Shown here piece after piece: positions 1-8,832 of a DNA stretch of 64,000 nt (position 1 is the first letter of the stretch; each line of letters opens with the position of its first letter). Origin of the DNA: Brevibacillus brevis. Lineage in GTDB: Bacteria > Bacillota > Bacilli > Brevibacillales > Brevibacillaceae. The stretch is from positions 1,633,501-1,697,500 of the forward strand of contig NZ_CP030117.1 of NCBI RefSeq assembly GCF_001039275.2, in the 5' to 3' direction. The position numbers and the translations under genes are program-made. The notes below the pieces were generated by a model. It had not been told where the DNA came from, did not search any database, and saw nothing but the letters and a program-made list of their open reading frames with translations.

Positions 1-219
1 CGGCGAAAAGGAACGGAAGAAAACACTTCCGAGACTCGAGATGAGGAAGCTAACGAGGACACTCATGAGGAATTAGCGGTGCTTGATCAAGTAGGGAGGC
101 TGCAGATCCCAATGGAGTACCTCCAGGCGATCCAGGCAGACGGCAAGCTGCGAATCGAGCTGGAAGAAGATCGAATTATTCTGAAGGCGCCTGTAGCCTC
201 CACAAAAACAGACACGTGA
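1..219 (+). CDS. C-terminal fragment of a protein ending in an AbrB-like tail (5' truncated)
   Basis: Reading frame 1 is open from the first base to TGA at 217-219 and gives 72 residues; the start lies outside the window. The first half is very acidic and low in complexity (EENTSETRDEEANEDTHEE), like a linker. The end (VGRLQIPMEYLQAI, then GKLRIELEEDRIILK) resembles the swapped-hairpin AbrB/SpoVT fold, in which a GRLQIP-type strand is followed by an ELEEDRIIL-type strand. I recall this tail at the C-terminus of some Firmicute ABC-transporter ATPases, so a truncated ABC ATPase is one possibility, but nothing upstream is visible to confirm it. The fragment is closed by its own hairpin terminator. 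Confidence 0.6.
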   Translation, partial: RRKGTEENTSETRDEEANEDTHEELAVLDQVGRLQIPMEYLQAIQADGKLRIELEEDRIILKAPVASTKTDT

Positions 220-240
220 ATGTGACGTGTCTGTTTTTTG
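208..240 (+). terminator. Rho-independent terminator of the first partial gene
   Basis: Arms ACAGACACGT (208-217) and ACGTGTCTGT (225-234) pair perfectly around a 7-nt loop and run into a T tract. The stem overlaps the stop codon. Confidence 0.85.
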
Positions 241-257
241 TGTTCATTTGCCTGCAC

Positions 258-548
258 CTAAAATGCATGGCACCAGCATAAAGGATCATCTCCCCCACAA
301 TGAGGGCAACAACCTCCTGTATAGCGAAGGCGAATTTGATCGGAATGTAGCACACCATAGTCGGTAATCGGTTCGACGCCCGGGATTGGTTCGTCTGGAA
401 TCTCGCGCACTTTCATGTCCGACCACTTTCCGCTCCAGGAACATATACGGCACGTTAATCTCTCTGCTGTAGGGTGCAATGCATTCTCGATGACGATCAT
501 ACATTCTTGACTGTTGGTATTACAAGTTGGACAATCGTGAAATTTCAT
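258..548 (-). CDS. Small zinc-ribbon-like protein of unknown function
   Basis: The product has 96 residues. It starts at ATG 548 behind an AGGTGAT ribosome site. Three cysteine knuckles are visible: CPTC near the N-terminus, CRIC at about residue 33, and a dense C-terminal CCPHCGGDDPLCWC. It has no signal peptide or membrane segment. The spacing suggests a rubredoxin-like or zinc-ribbon fold with two possible metal sites. I do not recognise the family. It is convergent with the truncated upstream gene and lies just downstream of the LysR gene in the same direction, only 6 bp away, so the two could be co-transcribed. Confidence 0.65.
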   Translation of the reverse strand: MKFHDCPTCNTNSQECMIVIENALHPTAERLTCRICSWSGKWSDMKVREIPDEPIPGVEPITDYGVLHSDQIRLRYTGGCCPHCGGDDPLCWCHAF

Positions 549-554
549 GATTCA

Positions 555-1442
555 TCACCTCTCAAGTTTGCAAACATCCCCAAAATAATCGAGAACAACG
601 TCACGGAATTCTTGGGCAGCTCGCGAAATGTACCGACTCTTGTGCCATAATAAAGCGATTTCCCGTACCAATTCGTGATTTTCGACTGGAAGATACCTGA
701 CTTGTTCGCGAGAATCTCTTGCTGTGCTTGGTATGAAGGCTATGCCAATTTCTGCTTCCACCAGATGAATCAGCCTTGCAGGTTCATCTCCCTCATACAC
801 ATAGGTAGGTGTAAATCCAACCGACTTGCATATAGCGTCTACGAAATCGCGTGTACCGTATCCTCTCTTTACACCGACAAACGATTCATCCTTCAGCTCT
901 GTCAAAGATACCATGCTCCGGTCTGCCAGTCGATGTCCCCTTGGAACCGCTACGAGAATAGGGTCAATGAAGACGATTTGACATTCAATGTCATCGTCTT
1001 GTAAAGGAGGGGAGGACAAGCAAAAATCGACCTCTCCTCTATGAAGAAGCGTAATCATTTCCTTTGTGGAGAGCATTTGTACATGGAATTGGATATCGGG
1101 CCGCTTTTTCCGAAACGCTCGAAGGATATTGGGCAGCGTGCTTGCAGTAGTCACCGCTAATTCAAGCGTGCCATGCTCCGGGTTGGACAAATCGCGAAGC
1201 TCCAGCTTCCCTTGTTCCAATTCAAACAAAGCTCTTTCCACCCGGCTGAGGAATTTGCTTCCGAACTCATTCAGTCGTAGCTTTCTCCCTGTACGATCAA
1301 AGAGAGGTACTCCCAGATCCTCCTCCAATCGTTGGATCGTTTTGCTTAGGGACGATTGGGTTACATGCAGACTTCGTGCAGCTTCGGTCATATGCTCCAT
1401 ACGAGCAACGGTAAGAAAGTATTGCAGTTGAAGAAGTTCCAT
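555..1442 (-). CDS. LysR-family transcriptional regulator
   Basis: This is a 295-residue LysR-type regulator. The start at 1442 is chosen because GGAGGAGCGAA sits just in front of it and the protein then begins MELLQLQYFLTVAR, the usual LysR opening; the frame is open for 30 more codons upstream but has no ribosome site there. The winged helix-turn-helix spans about residues 3-60 (MTEAARSLHVTQSSLSKTI recognition region, then GVPLFDR). A periplasmic-binding-protein-like effector domain follows from about residue 90. It is divergent from the MFS exporter at 1555, the common arrangement in which a LysR protein controls its neighbour, probably in response to the exported compound. The ligand is unknown. 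Confidence 0.9.
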   Translation of the reverse strand: MELLQLQYFLTVARMEHMTEAARSLHVTQSSLSKTIQRLEEDLGVPLFDRTGRKLRLNEFGSKFLSRVERALFELEQGKLELRDLSNPEHGTLELAVTTASTLPNILRAFRKKRPDIQFHVQMLSTKEMITLLHRGEVDFCLSSPPLQDDDIECQIVFIDPILVAVPRGHRLADRSMVSLTELKDESFVGVKRGYGTRDFVDAICKSVGFTPTYVYEGDEPARLIHLVEAEIGIAFIPSTARDSREQVRYLPVENHELVREIALLWHKSRYISRAAQEFRDVVLDYFGDVCKLER

Positions 1443-1554
1443 TTCGCTCCTCCATTCATTCCTTTCAATCCATGAAATCATAACATGAAATGCGTTGGAG
1501 TAAATGTTTGGTTTCCAGTACGATATCATCAATACGCTTTAAGGAGGGCTGAAA

Positions 1555-2937
1555 ATGGGGGCTCACAACAGGTGGTTGATGATTTCCGTTGGACTAGGGA
1601 TATTGTTGAACCCATTAAATTCTTCGATGATTTCTGTTGCGATTGCAAGGCTGCAAAATGTGTACCGTCTTGACTTCACGGTTGTTTCGTGGATGATTTT
1701 CTCGTTCTACATTGCGAGTGCGATCGCTCAACCTGTCATGGGAAAGGCAAGTGATTTGTTCGGCCGCAAGAAGATATTTCTTACCGGACTTGTGGTATCT
1801 TTCGTAGCTTCCTTATTGGCTCCATTATCACCAAGCTTTGGGTGGCTCATTGTATTCCGAATTGTGCAATCGATCGGAACAAGCATGATGGTTGCGGTTG
1901 GAATGGCCATTGTACGAATTCATATTACGGAGAAACAAGCAACGGCGCTTTCCGTACTGTCCATATTCCTATCCGGAGCAGCAGCCATTGGACCTTTTAT
2001 TGGCGGGGTATTGATTCATTATTGGGATTGGTCTGCGATCTTTCTCATCAATATTCCGTTCGTGGTGGCGAGCTTGCTGTTAGCCTGGAGGATGATTCCA
2101 AAGGATGAATCGACAGCATCTGTTGCACATAACATGTCCTTTCGAAAATGGTTGGAGTTGATTGATGCAACAGGGATCGTGCTCTTCGCAGTGGGACTGG
2201 TTGCACTGCTCGTGGGATTGCTTTCAGCAAAATCATCGGGACATGTCACATGGTGGCATATCATGGTTGGAGGGATCGGCCTTGTTACACTGGGGGGGTT
2301 CGTACGACATGAGTTAAAAACGACTTCTCCGTTTATTCCTCTACGGACATTCGCCAAATATCCTGCAATGACGTGGGTCAATATCGAATTCATGCTCGTT
2401 AATGTCCTTTTTTATTCGCTTTTTTTCGGGCTTCCGTCCTACTTGCAAATGGCTCGTCATCTCAGCGAGTTCCATACAGGAATTCTCATGCTCAGCTTAG
2501 GTTTATGCTCACTCGTTGTGTCTCCACTAGCAGGACGATGGATTGATCGATCAGGCCCTCGACCGGCATTGTTCGTATCCGCCATGCTGATGACATTTGG
2601 GTCATTGTGGCTCGTGACGTTAAAGCAAGATTCACCTGTGATCAGTGTGTGTGTAGCGTTAGTTGCATTCGGTATTAGCAACGGGTTAAACAATGTCGGA
2701 ATGCAAGCAGCCTTGTTCAAAAGTTCTCCAAAAGAAATCATCGGAGTAGCATCCGGATTATTTAATACATCCAGATACCTGGGAACCATTCTCTCTTCAT
2801 TATTGATCAACATTGTAATGGGAGATACGTTTAGCGCCGGGGGGTTGCAAGTGCTTGGCATGATCCTCACGACAATCGCATTGTCTTTGGTATTCATGAG
2901 TTGGCGACGGGAATCAAGGCAAGTGGAGGAGTCATAG
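1555..2937 (+). CDS. MFS drug:H+ antiporter-type exporter (DHA2-like)
   Basis: This is a 460-residue integral membrane protein with many hydrophobic segments spread along its length. The start at 1555 follows AAGGAGGGCTGAAA. The MFS signature A loop is GKASDLFGRKK at residues 63-73, and the antiporter motif C-like stretch (AAIGPFIGGVL) follows at about residues 140-155. The family moves drugs or metabolites outward in exchange for protons. It is divergent from the LysR gene across a 112-bp intergenic region and convergent with the next LysR gene (2950), only 12 bp from its stop. The substrate cannot be told from sequence. Confidence 0.88.
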   Translation: MGAHNRWLMISVGLGILLNPLNSSMISVAIARLQNVYRLDFTVVSWMIFSFYIASAIAQPVMGKASDLFGRKKIFLTGLVVSFVASLLAPLSPSFGWLIVFRIVQSIGTSMMVAVGMAIVRIHITEKQATALSVLSIFLSGAAAIGPFIGGVLIHYWDWSAIFLINIPFVVASLLLAWRMIPKDESTASVAHNMSFRKWLELIDATGIVLFAVGLVALLVGLLSAKSSGHVTWWHIMVGGIGLVTLGGFVRHELKTTSPFIPLRTFAKYPAMTWVNIEFMLVNVLFYSLFFGLPSYLQMARHLSEFHTGILMLSLGLCSLVVSPLAGRWIDRSGPRPALFVSAMLMTFGSLWLVTLKQDSPVISVCVALVAFGISNGLNNVGMQAALFKSSPKEIIGVASGLFNTSRYLGTILSSLLINIVMGDTFSAGGLQVLGMILTTIALSLVFMSWRRESRQVEES

Positions 2938-2949
2938 GTGCATCCATCC

Positions 2950-3834
2950 CTATTCAAAATCGCAGGCGTGGTTCATAACAAATTGTTTAAATTTTTCAGT
3001 GGCAGGGGATAAATATCTCCCTTCTACCCAAGCAATTCCAATTGTCCGTTGGCACCTCGGGCTTTTGACAGGGATTTGTGTAATCTTACTCTGGTCCGTT
3101 CCCTTTAAATTGGGCAAAAGGGAGATTCCCAGTCCAGCAGCGACCAGGCCTGCAACGGTATCTGCTTCCTCACCTTCAAATGTAATGGGAGGTGTAATTC
3201 CTGCTTCTTGAAACAACTGCTCGACAGTGATACGCAGGGAGTAGCCTTCTTTTAAATGGATAAAGGATTCATTTGCAATCTCTTCCAACGTAATCGAGGT
3301 ACGATTTGCATATTTATGGTCTTTCGGGACAATCACAAAAAGCTCTTCATTCCAAAGTGGCTTCCATACAAAGGGAGATTTCATATCCATGGGAGCAAGT
3401 AGACAAAGGTCAAATTCTCCTTCTTGCAACTGATTCATAAGCATATGGGAGGGACCTTGTCCGAGTCGAAAATGAACGTTTGGGTAGTGGGAGCGAAAAG
3501 AAGCCAGTAAATCAGGGATACGACTGGTACTTAACGTATGCAGAAACCCCAGAGACACTTCTCCCTTATCTGGATCAAGTAAATCCATGATCTCTTGTTT
3601 TCCTTCATGAAATTCCTTCATCATAGTTTCGACTCGCTTTAAAAAGAGATGACCATATTTATTGAGCCGAATCGAACGTCCCTGACGGTCAAACAGGGGT
3701 ACGCCTATTTCATCCTCAAATCGGGCAATCGAACGACTTAGGGCAGACTGGGAAATCGAGAGAGCTTCGGCAGCATGTGTCACGTGTTGGATTCTTGCCA
3801 GAGTTTGAAAATATTCGAACTGTTGCCATTCCAT
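2950..3834 (-). CDS. LysR-family transcriptional regulator
   Basis: This is a 294-residue LysR regulator beginning MEWQQFEYFQTLAR. The start at 3834 has a weak AGTGGTGC ribosome site; the more upstream ATG at 3867 has none. The helix-turn-helix is about residues 17-50 (VTHAAEALSISQSALSRSI, GVPLFDR), followed by the usual effector-binding domain. It is divergent from the MFS gene at 3968 across a palindrome-rich region, so it very probably controls that exporter and itself. Confidence 0.9.
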   Translation of the reverse strand: MEWQQFEYFQTLARIQHVTHAAEALSISQSALSRSIARFEDEIGVPLFDRQGRSIRLNKYGHLFLKRVETMMKEFHEGKQEIMDLLDPDKGEVSLGFLHTLSTSRIPDLLASFRSHYPNVHFRLGQGPSHMLMNQLQEGEFDLCLLAPMDMKSPFVWKPLWNEELFVIVPKDHKYANRTSITLEEIANESFIHLKEGYSLRITVEQLFQEAGITPPITFEGEEADTVAGLVAAGLGISLLPNLKGTDQSKITQIPVKSPRCQRTIGIAWVEGRYLSPATEKFKQFVMNHACDFE

Positions 3835-3892
3835 TCGAAAGCACCACTTTCCGTCCGGATTTTTCATTACATAAATGCATGGAAAACATGAT

Positions 3893-3931
3893 TATAATGA
3901 ATTATACATCATAGATAAATGGTGATACCAT
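3893..3931. promoter_or_regulatory. Palindromes in the divergent LysR/MFS promoter region
   Basis: Two short perfect inverted repeats lie between the divergent genes: TATAAT-GA-ATTATA (3893-3906) and ATGGT-GAT-ACCAT (3919-3931). LysR regulators typically bind interrupted dyads in such positions. Assigning either dyad to the LysR protein at 2950 is inference. TATAAT at 3893 may also serve as a -10 element. Confidence 0.4.
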
Positions 3932-3967
3932 AAAACCATAATCATCCTGAAATGATATGGTGATCAC

Positions 3968-5170
3968 ATGATACAACAAGGCACGCCACTCTTCCGCAAA
4001 ACCAGCTTTGCTTTCTTTGCCGCTGGTTTCAATACGTTTGCTATTCTTTACTGCGTACAGCCATTGATGCCGGAATTTTCAAGAGAATTTGCGGTTAGTC
4101 CAACGACAGCAAGCTTTTCCCTCTCTATTACAACCATGGTTCTTGCCGCCAGTATGCTCATTTTTGGTTCGCTGTCTGAAGTATGGGGACGCAAGCCGAT
4201 CATGATCGTTTCCATGCTCGCTTCATCTGTGTTTTGTATTCTCACAGCATTCAGTTCGAATTTTCATGTTCTCCTGGTATTGCGAACGATTGAAGGAATT
4301 TCATTGGCGGGTTTACCCTCCATAGCAATGGCCTATCTTGGAGAAGAAATCGAATCCAAAAGTTTGGGAGCTGCTATGGGTCTCTATATATGTGGCAATT
4401 CCATTGGGGCTGTGTTTGGCAGAGTTTTCTCAGGAATGATAAGTGACTACTTCGGCTGGCAGATCGCAATAGGGGGGATAGGTCTCATCAGCTTGGCTGC
4501 CACACTGATTTTTTGGAACACCTTACCACCCTCACAAAATTTCAAGGCACGCCCATTCGTAATGAGTAAGTTAGGTTTGTCTTTAATGGACCATCTAAAG
4601 GCTCCAAGTCTCATTTGTTTATTTGTCATCGGCTTTATCCTTTTAGGAAGTAATGTAGCGTTGTTCAATTACATCGCTTATGTATTGATTGAAAAGCCAT
4701 ATTCACTCAGCCAAACATTGATAAGTTGGACATTTTTAATTATGATCATCGGAATGTTCAGCTCTGTCTGGACAGGAAAGTTAATCGATCGTCATGGTAA
4801 GCAAAAGCTGTTATTCATTAGCTTATTCCTTGCGTTGATCGGCGTCTGCTTGACGTGGGAAGCGAATCTCATTCTAAAAATTGGAGGACTTGGATTTTTT
4901 ACTTTTGGATTTTTTGGAGCGCATGCGGTTGCGAGCAGCTGGGTAGGACAGCTTGCTTTACAGAACAAAGCACAGGCCTCTTCTTTGTATTTATTTTTCT
5001 ACTATACGGGTTCTAGTGTAGGAGGGACACTCGGCGGATTGTTTTGGTCCGCATACGGATGGGGAGGCGTCATCAGCATGAATGTCGGCTTCCTTCTAAT
5101 TGGCTTTATACTTTGGGCGTGCGTCTCAAAAATGGTTCAGAATGCGAAGAAAATGACGAAAATAGCCTAG
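3968..5170 (+). CDS. MFS transporter, YnfM-like (DHA1 class)
   Basis: This is a 400-residue, probably 12-helix major facilitator with signature A at residues 67-77 (GSLSEVWGRKP) between helices 2 and 3. It begins at ATG 3968 after GGTGATC. Its overall pattern (LYCVQPLMPEFSREF near the N-terminus) resembles the E. coli YnfM/arabinose-efflux group. It is divergent from the LysR gene at 2950 and probably under its control. A hairpin terminator shared with the DUF92 gene follows. Substrate unknown. Confidence 0.87.
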   Translation: MIQQGTPLFRKTSFAFFAAGFNTFAILYCVQPLMPEFSREFAVSPTTASFSLSITTMVLAASMLIFGSLSEVWGRKPIMIVSMLASSVFCILTAFSSNFHVLLVLRTIEGISLAGLPSIAMAYLGEEIESKSLGAAMGLYICGNSIGAVFGRVFSGMISDYFGWQIAIGGIGLISLAATLIFWNTLPPSQNFKARPFVMSKLGLSLMDHLKAPSLICLFVIGFILLGSNVALFNYIAYVLIEKPYSLSQTLISWTFLIMIIGMFSSVWTGKLIDRHGKQKLLFISLFLALIGVCLTWEANLILKIGGLGFFTFGFFGAHAVASSWVGQLALQNKAQASSLYLFFYYTGSSVGGTLGGLFWSAYGWGGVISMNVGFLLIGFILWACVSKMVQNAKKMTKIA

Positions 5171-5190
5171 ACTTGTGTCCCAAAATAAAG

Positions 5191-5243
5191 AAACGGAAAA
5201 ACTCAGTATCGTTTGGTGATACGAAGTCTTTCCGTTTTTTTAT
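5191..5243. terminator. Bidirectional terminator between MFS and DUF92 genes
   Basis: AAACGGAAA and TTTCCGTTT pair, with an inner stem GTATCG/TGATAC. T tracts on both strands let it serve both convergent genes. Confidence 0.75.
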
Positions 5244-6082
5244 AGGTCAAACGATAAGCCGAATGCCAGCGCCAAAAAGACGGCGAAAGCACCACCTGCA
5301 AGCGAGCCTGCGACATTGACGGCATCGTTGTTCCAACCAGCGCGACCGCGGATTCGCACGGCTGGTATGCCGCAGTGACGAGCCTGCTCGATTTCACGAC
5401 CGCAAACGCTGCAACGGTACATTTGCTGCCATGTCGCACCGATCCATGAATCAACCAGTGACCCTACCATGCCCGCCAGTCCTGCTATGCCAATCCAGGC
5501 TGCCAGTCTGAGGGCAGGTATGAGCCCATCCGGCGCGGGTTGACCGGGTACCGCCAGCAGCAGCCACGCTGCACCGCCGATAAATAGTCCCCCAGCCAGC
5601 GAAGCACCCATGCCCAGGCCAGAAATGCCGCCAGAAGTGCCGGGCGGTACACGCTGACCCGTCTTAATCGATCTCGGGGGCTTCCGGCTCAAGCCGCCGA
5701 TTTCTGTCGCCCATGTATCGGCTGTGACCGCCGCCATCACGCCAAGGAACGCGTACCACCAAAGCGGATGCGGCCACGCCCAATTTGCTACACATATCAG
5801 GAGCCCGAGTCCGCCGTTTGCGAGCACCTGCCCGGCATCGCGTCTCCCCGTTTTCTCATAACCGCTCTCGGCCTCTTGCTTTTTATGCTTTTTCCACTTG
5901 GACAGTAAGGTGGACGAGACAAAAAAAGCGATGAGGGAGCCGAACCAGATAGGGCTTCCGAGTGCATACATCACAGTGCCCAGCATCACCGCCGCCAAAA
6001 AGCCGGAACCGGACAGCGACCGTTTTACATAAGCCGCTCCCGCAATCCCAGCGCTGCAGGCCAGACCGATTAACCACTCCAC
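5240..6082 (-). CDS. DUF92 family integral membrane protein
   Basis: This 280-residue membrane protein belongs to the DUF92 (TMEM19-like) family. I place the start at GTG 6082 because GGGGGCGGGAG lies just in front of it. The frame is open 37 codons further but that part is hydrophilic and has no ribosome site. Glycine-rich hydrophobic segments alternate with short loops. Near the C-terminus is the family-typical cysteine module YRCSVCGREIEQARHCG. In archaea and plants relatives have been linked to isoprenoid or lipid phosphate metabolism, but no function can be assigned here. Confidence 0.8.
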   Translation of the reverse strand: MEWLIGLACSAGIAGAAYVKRSLSGSGFLAAVMLGTVMYALGSPIWFGSLIAFFVSSTLLSKWKKHKKQEAESGYEKTGRRDAGQVLANGGLGLLICVANWAWPHPLWWYAFLGVMAAVTADTWATEIGGLSRKPPRSIKTGQRVPPGTSGGISGLGMGASLAGGLFIGGAAWLLLAVPGQPAPDGLIPALRLAAWIGIAGLAGMVGSLVDSWIGATWQQMYRCSVCGREIEQARHCGIPAVRIRGRAGWNNDAVNVAGSLAGGAFAVFLALAFGLSFDL

Positions 6083-6297
6083 AGTCTCCCGCCCCCTTTG
6101 CTTTGAACTATTATACCTCAACGCGGCGGGCAAGATGAGCGGTTTCCTATTTTCGCGCAAGTCGTTTACCACAAAAACAAGTGGATTTCGCAAGCGATGA
6201 AGGAGTATATTACGAGAACGTTAAAACATGCAAAAAGTTGGGCATAGATAGACGTGTTGTACGAACGGGTATCATAATAAAGAAAGGATGATCTGTG

Positions 6298-6672
6298 ATG
6301 AAGACTTCTCTCAAAGAGAATGCGGTCTCGTTTTTGCAACTGGTAGCGTCGGGAAATGTGCGAGAAGCATACCAAAGATACACTAGTCCGAATTTCCGCC
6401 ACCATAATCCCTTTTTCCGTGGGGATGCTCATTCTCTCATGCTCGCAATGGAAGAGAACGCCGCAAAGAATCCTCATAAGATTCTCGAAGTGAAACGTGC
6501 CATCGAAGAGGGAGATATCGTTGCCGTTCATTCTCATGTGAAGCAAAACCAAGAGGATCTTGGGGGAGCTGTGGTCCATATCTTCCGTTTTCATAACGAC
6601 CAAATCGTCGAATTGTGGGATGTAGGCCAGCCCATACCGGATGATTCTCCCAATGAGAATGGAATGTTCTAA
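6298..6672 (+). CDS. NTF2/SnoaL-like small protein
   Basis: The product is 124 residues from ATG 6298 (a GTG lies directly before it) with AAAGGATG about 8-10 bp upstream. The fold pattern is that of the SnoaL/NTF2-like superfamily: an N-terminal helix pair (ENAVSFLQLVASGNVREAYQRY), a conserved F-R-H-H-N-P-F-F segment, then strands ending VVHIFRFHNDQIVELWDVGQP. Such proteins form cone-shaped barrels and act as isomerases, hydrolases or ligand binders. The exact reaction is unknown. It stands alone between two convergent or divergent neighbours. Confidence 0.78.
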   Translation: MKTSLKENAVSFLQLVASGNVREAYQRYTSPNFRHHNPFFRGDAHSLMLAMEENAAKNPHKILEVKRAIEEGDIVAVHSHVKQNQEDLGGAVVHIFRFHNDQIVELWDVGQPIPDDSPNENGMF

Positions 6673-6729
6673 CGTCAGGATATGGTTGTTGAGCGAACGG
6701 GAATCGAGTGTTTTATAAACACAAGCAAA

Positions 6730-6760
6730 GGCAGCCAGTGCATTTGGCTGCCGTTTGTTT
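6730..6760. terminator. Hairpin terminator
   Basis: GGCAGCCA (6730-6737) pairs with TGGCTGCC (6745-6752), followed by GTTTGTTT. It lies between convergent genes and may serve both. Confidence 0.65.
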
Positions 6761-7469
6761 AACCAAAGATGGTCATTTCCTTATGATTGATAGCTAGCAC
6801 TTCCATCTTCACCATTCCACCAAGATGATGTGGCACGAAATCAGACAATTCTTTTAGCGCCAGATGGAATTCATCGCTTCTTGTTTCATCTACCAATTCC
6901 ATACAGAGGAATGCATTTTTCGTATTTTCTGTTAGCATCGTCCTCTGAGCTTCACGCCAATTCCAGCATCTGCATATGGCACCGACATCATCCTTATAAA
7001 CAATTTCGCCTTCATAGGGCGAAGCATTTTCATCCTGTCCCAATGGGAGAAACGGTTCGTTGCCATTTGCCTGCGTCAGGCGAATATCGCCTACAAAAGT
7101 ATCGATATCTTCTCCACCACACGGAAGTCCATAACGCAAGGAAATGGAATTATAGATGTCAACGAGCGGGTTTATTGTTCCGATCGGATTGCCATTTTTC
7201 ACTCTTTTTAATAAAGCTTCAATGGAACACCTTGCCCCTTTCTTAGTCTTGAATTTCTGAAAAGCTTCTCGCCAAACAGAAATGACAGGATTACTGCTGA
7301 ATTCCTCTAGACGTAAGAATTTATGCGCTTCTTTCTCTGCCTCTTGCAGAAGCTTCTCGTATTTTTCAACGTCCCTAATTGAATTATCAATTCCCTCGCA
7401 AATCACGATGCCTATTTTTGCATGCGGAAATAACGACCAAAAATCATCTTCAATGATAAATCTAGTCAT
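6759..7469 (-). CDS. Stand-alone B3/B4-domain protein (PheT-like tRNA-binding domain)
   Basis: This 236-residue protein begins at ATG 7469 behind GGAGAGATAGG. Its centre and C-terminal half match the B3/B4 domain of the phenylalanyl-tRNA synthetase beta chain (features such as SISLRYGLPCGGEDIDTF and CRCWNWREAQRTMLTENTKNAFLCME). In PheT this domain edits mischarged tRNA; in stand-alone relatives the role is mostly unproven, possibly trans-editing of mis-acylated tRNA. It is followed 28 bp upstream by the LysE gene on the same strand, so a short operon 8136-to-6759 is possible. Confidence 0.78.
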   Translation of the reverse strand: MTRFIIEDDFWSLFPHAKIGIVICEGIDNSIRDVEKYEKLLQEAEKEAHKFLRLEEFSSNPVISVWREAFQKFKTKKGARCSIEALLKRVKNGNPIGTINPLVDIYNSISLRYGLPCGGEDIDTFVGDIRLTQANGNEPFLPLGQDENASPYEGEIVYKDDVGAICRCWNWREAQRTMLTENTKNAFLCMELVDETRSDEFHLALKELSDFVPHHLGGMVKMEVLAINHKEMTIFG

Positions 7470-7497
7470 AACCTATCTCTCCGTTTCATTTCACTTA

Positions 7498-8136
7498 TTA
7501 TGTTTTGGAGGGGCTCGCAAAGGCGGAGAAAATTCCTAGAGCAATATAGAAATAACCAGTTATCCGATTCACTACCTTTGAACTCCCCGTACTACCGACA
7601 ATCCGCTTTCTCATGCTTGCTGCGAGAATGGCATACAGACCATCGCTAACAAAAGCTAGGATCATAAATATCGTTCCTAAAAGCAAAAATTGAACCGTGA
7701 CTGACCCAGCAGTAGGTGTTATGAATTGCGGAAAGAAGGCTAAAAAGAAGAGGGCTGTCTTAGGATTCATTACCTCGACAAGCGCTGATTCGTAAAAAAT
7801 CTTTCGTAATTTTTTGCGAGGGGCTTTTGGAATTTCGGAAGCCGTTTTATCCGCTTTAGAAAATAAGGTCTTACACCCCAAATAGATCAGATAAGCAGCA
7901 CCCAAGTATTTCACGATATGAAAGGCTGTTGCTGATGTCATAAGAATCGCAGAAACTCCGATTGCTCCAGCTAAAACGTGAACAGAACCACCAAGAGACA
8001 CACCAAGAACAGATACCAGACCCGCTTTCTTCCCTTGATCGATACTTCTAGCCATAATATAGAACACAGCTGGTCCAGGTATGATTAACAATGTAGAAGC
8101 GGCAATGACAAATAGCCAAATAGTTGAAAACTCCAT
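7498..8136 (-). CDS. LysE/RhtB-family amino-acid exporter
   Basis: This 212-residue membrane protein starts at ATG 8136. An AAGGAG site lies 9 bp upstream, while the frame's earlier TTG touches that site and cannot be used. The family hallmark is the N-terminal LLIIPGPAVFYIMARSIDQGKKAGL, followed by glycine-rich helix 2 and a K-A/N-PKTALFFLAFFPQF motif at about residue 120. Members export amino acids or analogues driven by the proton gradient. Neighbouring genes (the B3/4 protein, PaiB) give no clue to the substrate. Confidence 0.87.
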   Translation of the reverse strand: MEFSTIWLFVIAASTLLIIPGPAVFYIMARSIDQGKKAGLVSVLGVSLGGSVHVLAGAIGVSAILMTSATAFHIVKYLGAAYLIYLGCKTLFSKADKTASEIPKAPRKKLRKIFYESALVEVMNPKTALFFLAFFPQFITPTAGSVTVQFLLLGTIFMILAFVSDGLYAILAASMRKRIVGSTGSSKVVNRITGYFYIALGIFSAFASPSKT

Positions 8137-8169
8137 AAGAAGCAACTCCTTGTGGTATCTATAGGCTGA

Positions 8170-8793
8170 TCACTTAAATAACTCTTTCCGTTGCTCACGC
8201 ATCCACTGAGCAACCTGAATTTCCTCTTGATCATTAGATTTTTCAAGCTCTGTCACAATCGATTGATAATCGGTGTTGTTGCGATTTTGGCTCATTTTGG
8301 CTGCCCCTTGAATCGAGGTAATTTCAATCTCAAAACCAACGATTCCTGTCATTTCTCTCTCAAGCAATTCAGGATCAAATGTATCCCAGAGTCGACCATT
8401 TTCGCGGTGAGATTCATAGTGGGTAAGCATCGTATCCAAAGCCGACTTGAGTTCATCCTTCGTGAGGATACGTGCTGACCCATACGCATGTACAGCGAGA
8501 TAGTCCCATGTGGGAACCTGTTCACTCTCATACCAGCTTGACGAAATGTAAGCGTGCGGTCCTTGAAAAATCAGCAAAACATCTCTATTAGTATCCAACG
8601 TTTTCTTCTGCATGTTACCGTATGCGATGTGCCCAGTCGCATAGATTTTCCCTTCCTCTTCACGAATTTCCAACGGGATATGCGTAGCCAACGGGCGATG
8701 TTCATCAACTGTAATCAATAGGGCAAACGGGTTAGACTTCATCATTTGAACTGCCTCATCATGTTCCATCCGATATTGCTTAGGAATGTACAT
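8170..8793 (-). CDS. paiB: PaiB-type FMN-binding negative regulator
   Basis: The 207-residue product begins MYIPKQYRMEHDEAVQMM at ATG 8793 behind AAAGGGTGG, and its length equals the Bacillus subtilis PaiB length as I recall it. The split-barrel flavin-binding fold is seen in FALLITVDEHRPLATHIPLE and GPHAYISSSWYES, with PTWDYLAVHAYG typical of the family. PaiB was described as a negative regulator of extracellular protease and sporulation genes; relatives bind FMN or haem. The usual partner paiA is missing. It is divergent from a MocR-type regulator. Confidence 0.87.
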   Translation of the reverse strand: MYIPKQYRMEHDEAVQMMKSNPFALLITVDEHRPLATHIPLEIREEEGKIYATGHIAYGNMQKKTLDTNRDVLLIFQGPHAYISSSWYESEQVPTWDYLAVHAYGSARILTKDELKSALDTMLTHYESHRENGRLWDTFDPELLEREMTGIVGFEIEITSIQGAAKMSQNRNNTDYQSIVTELEKSNDQEEIQVAQWMREQRKELFK

Positions 8794-8832
8794 AAAAACC
8801 ACCCTTTCAACTTGTACTTGAAACAAGAGTAT

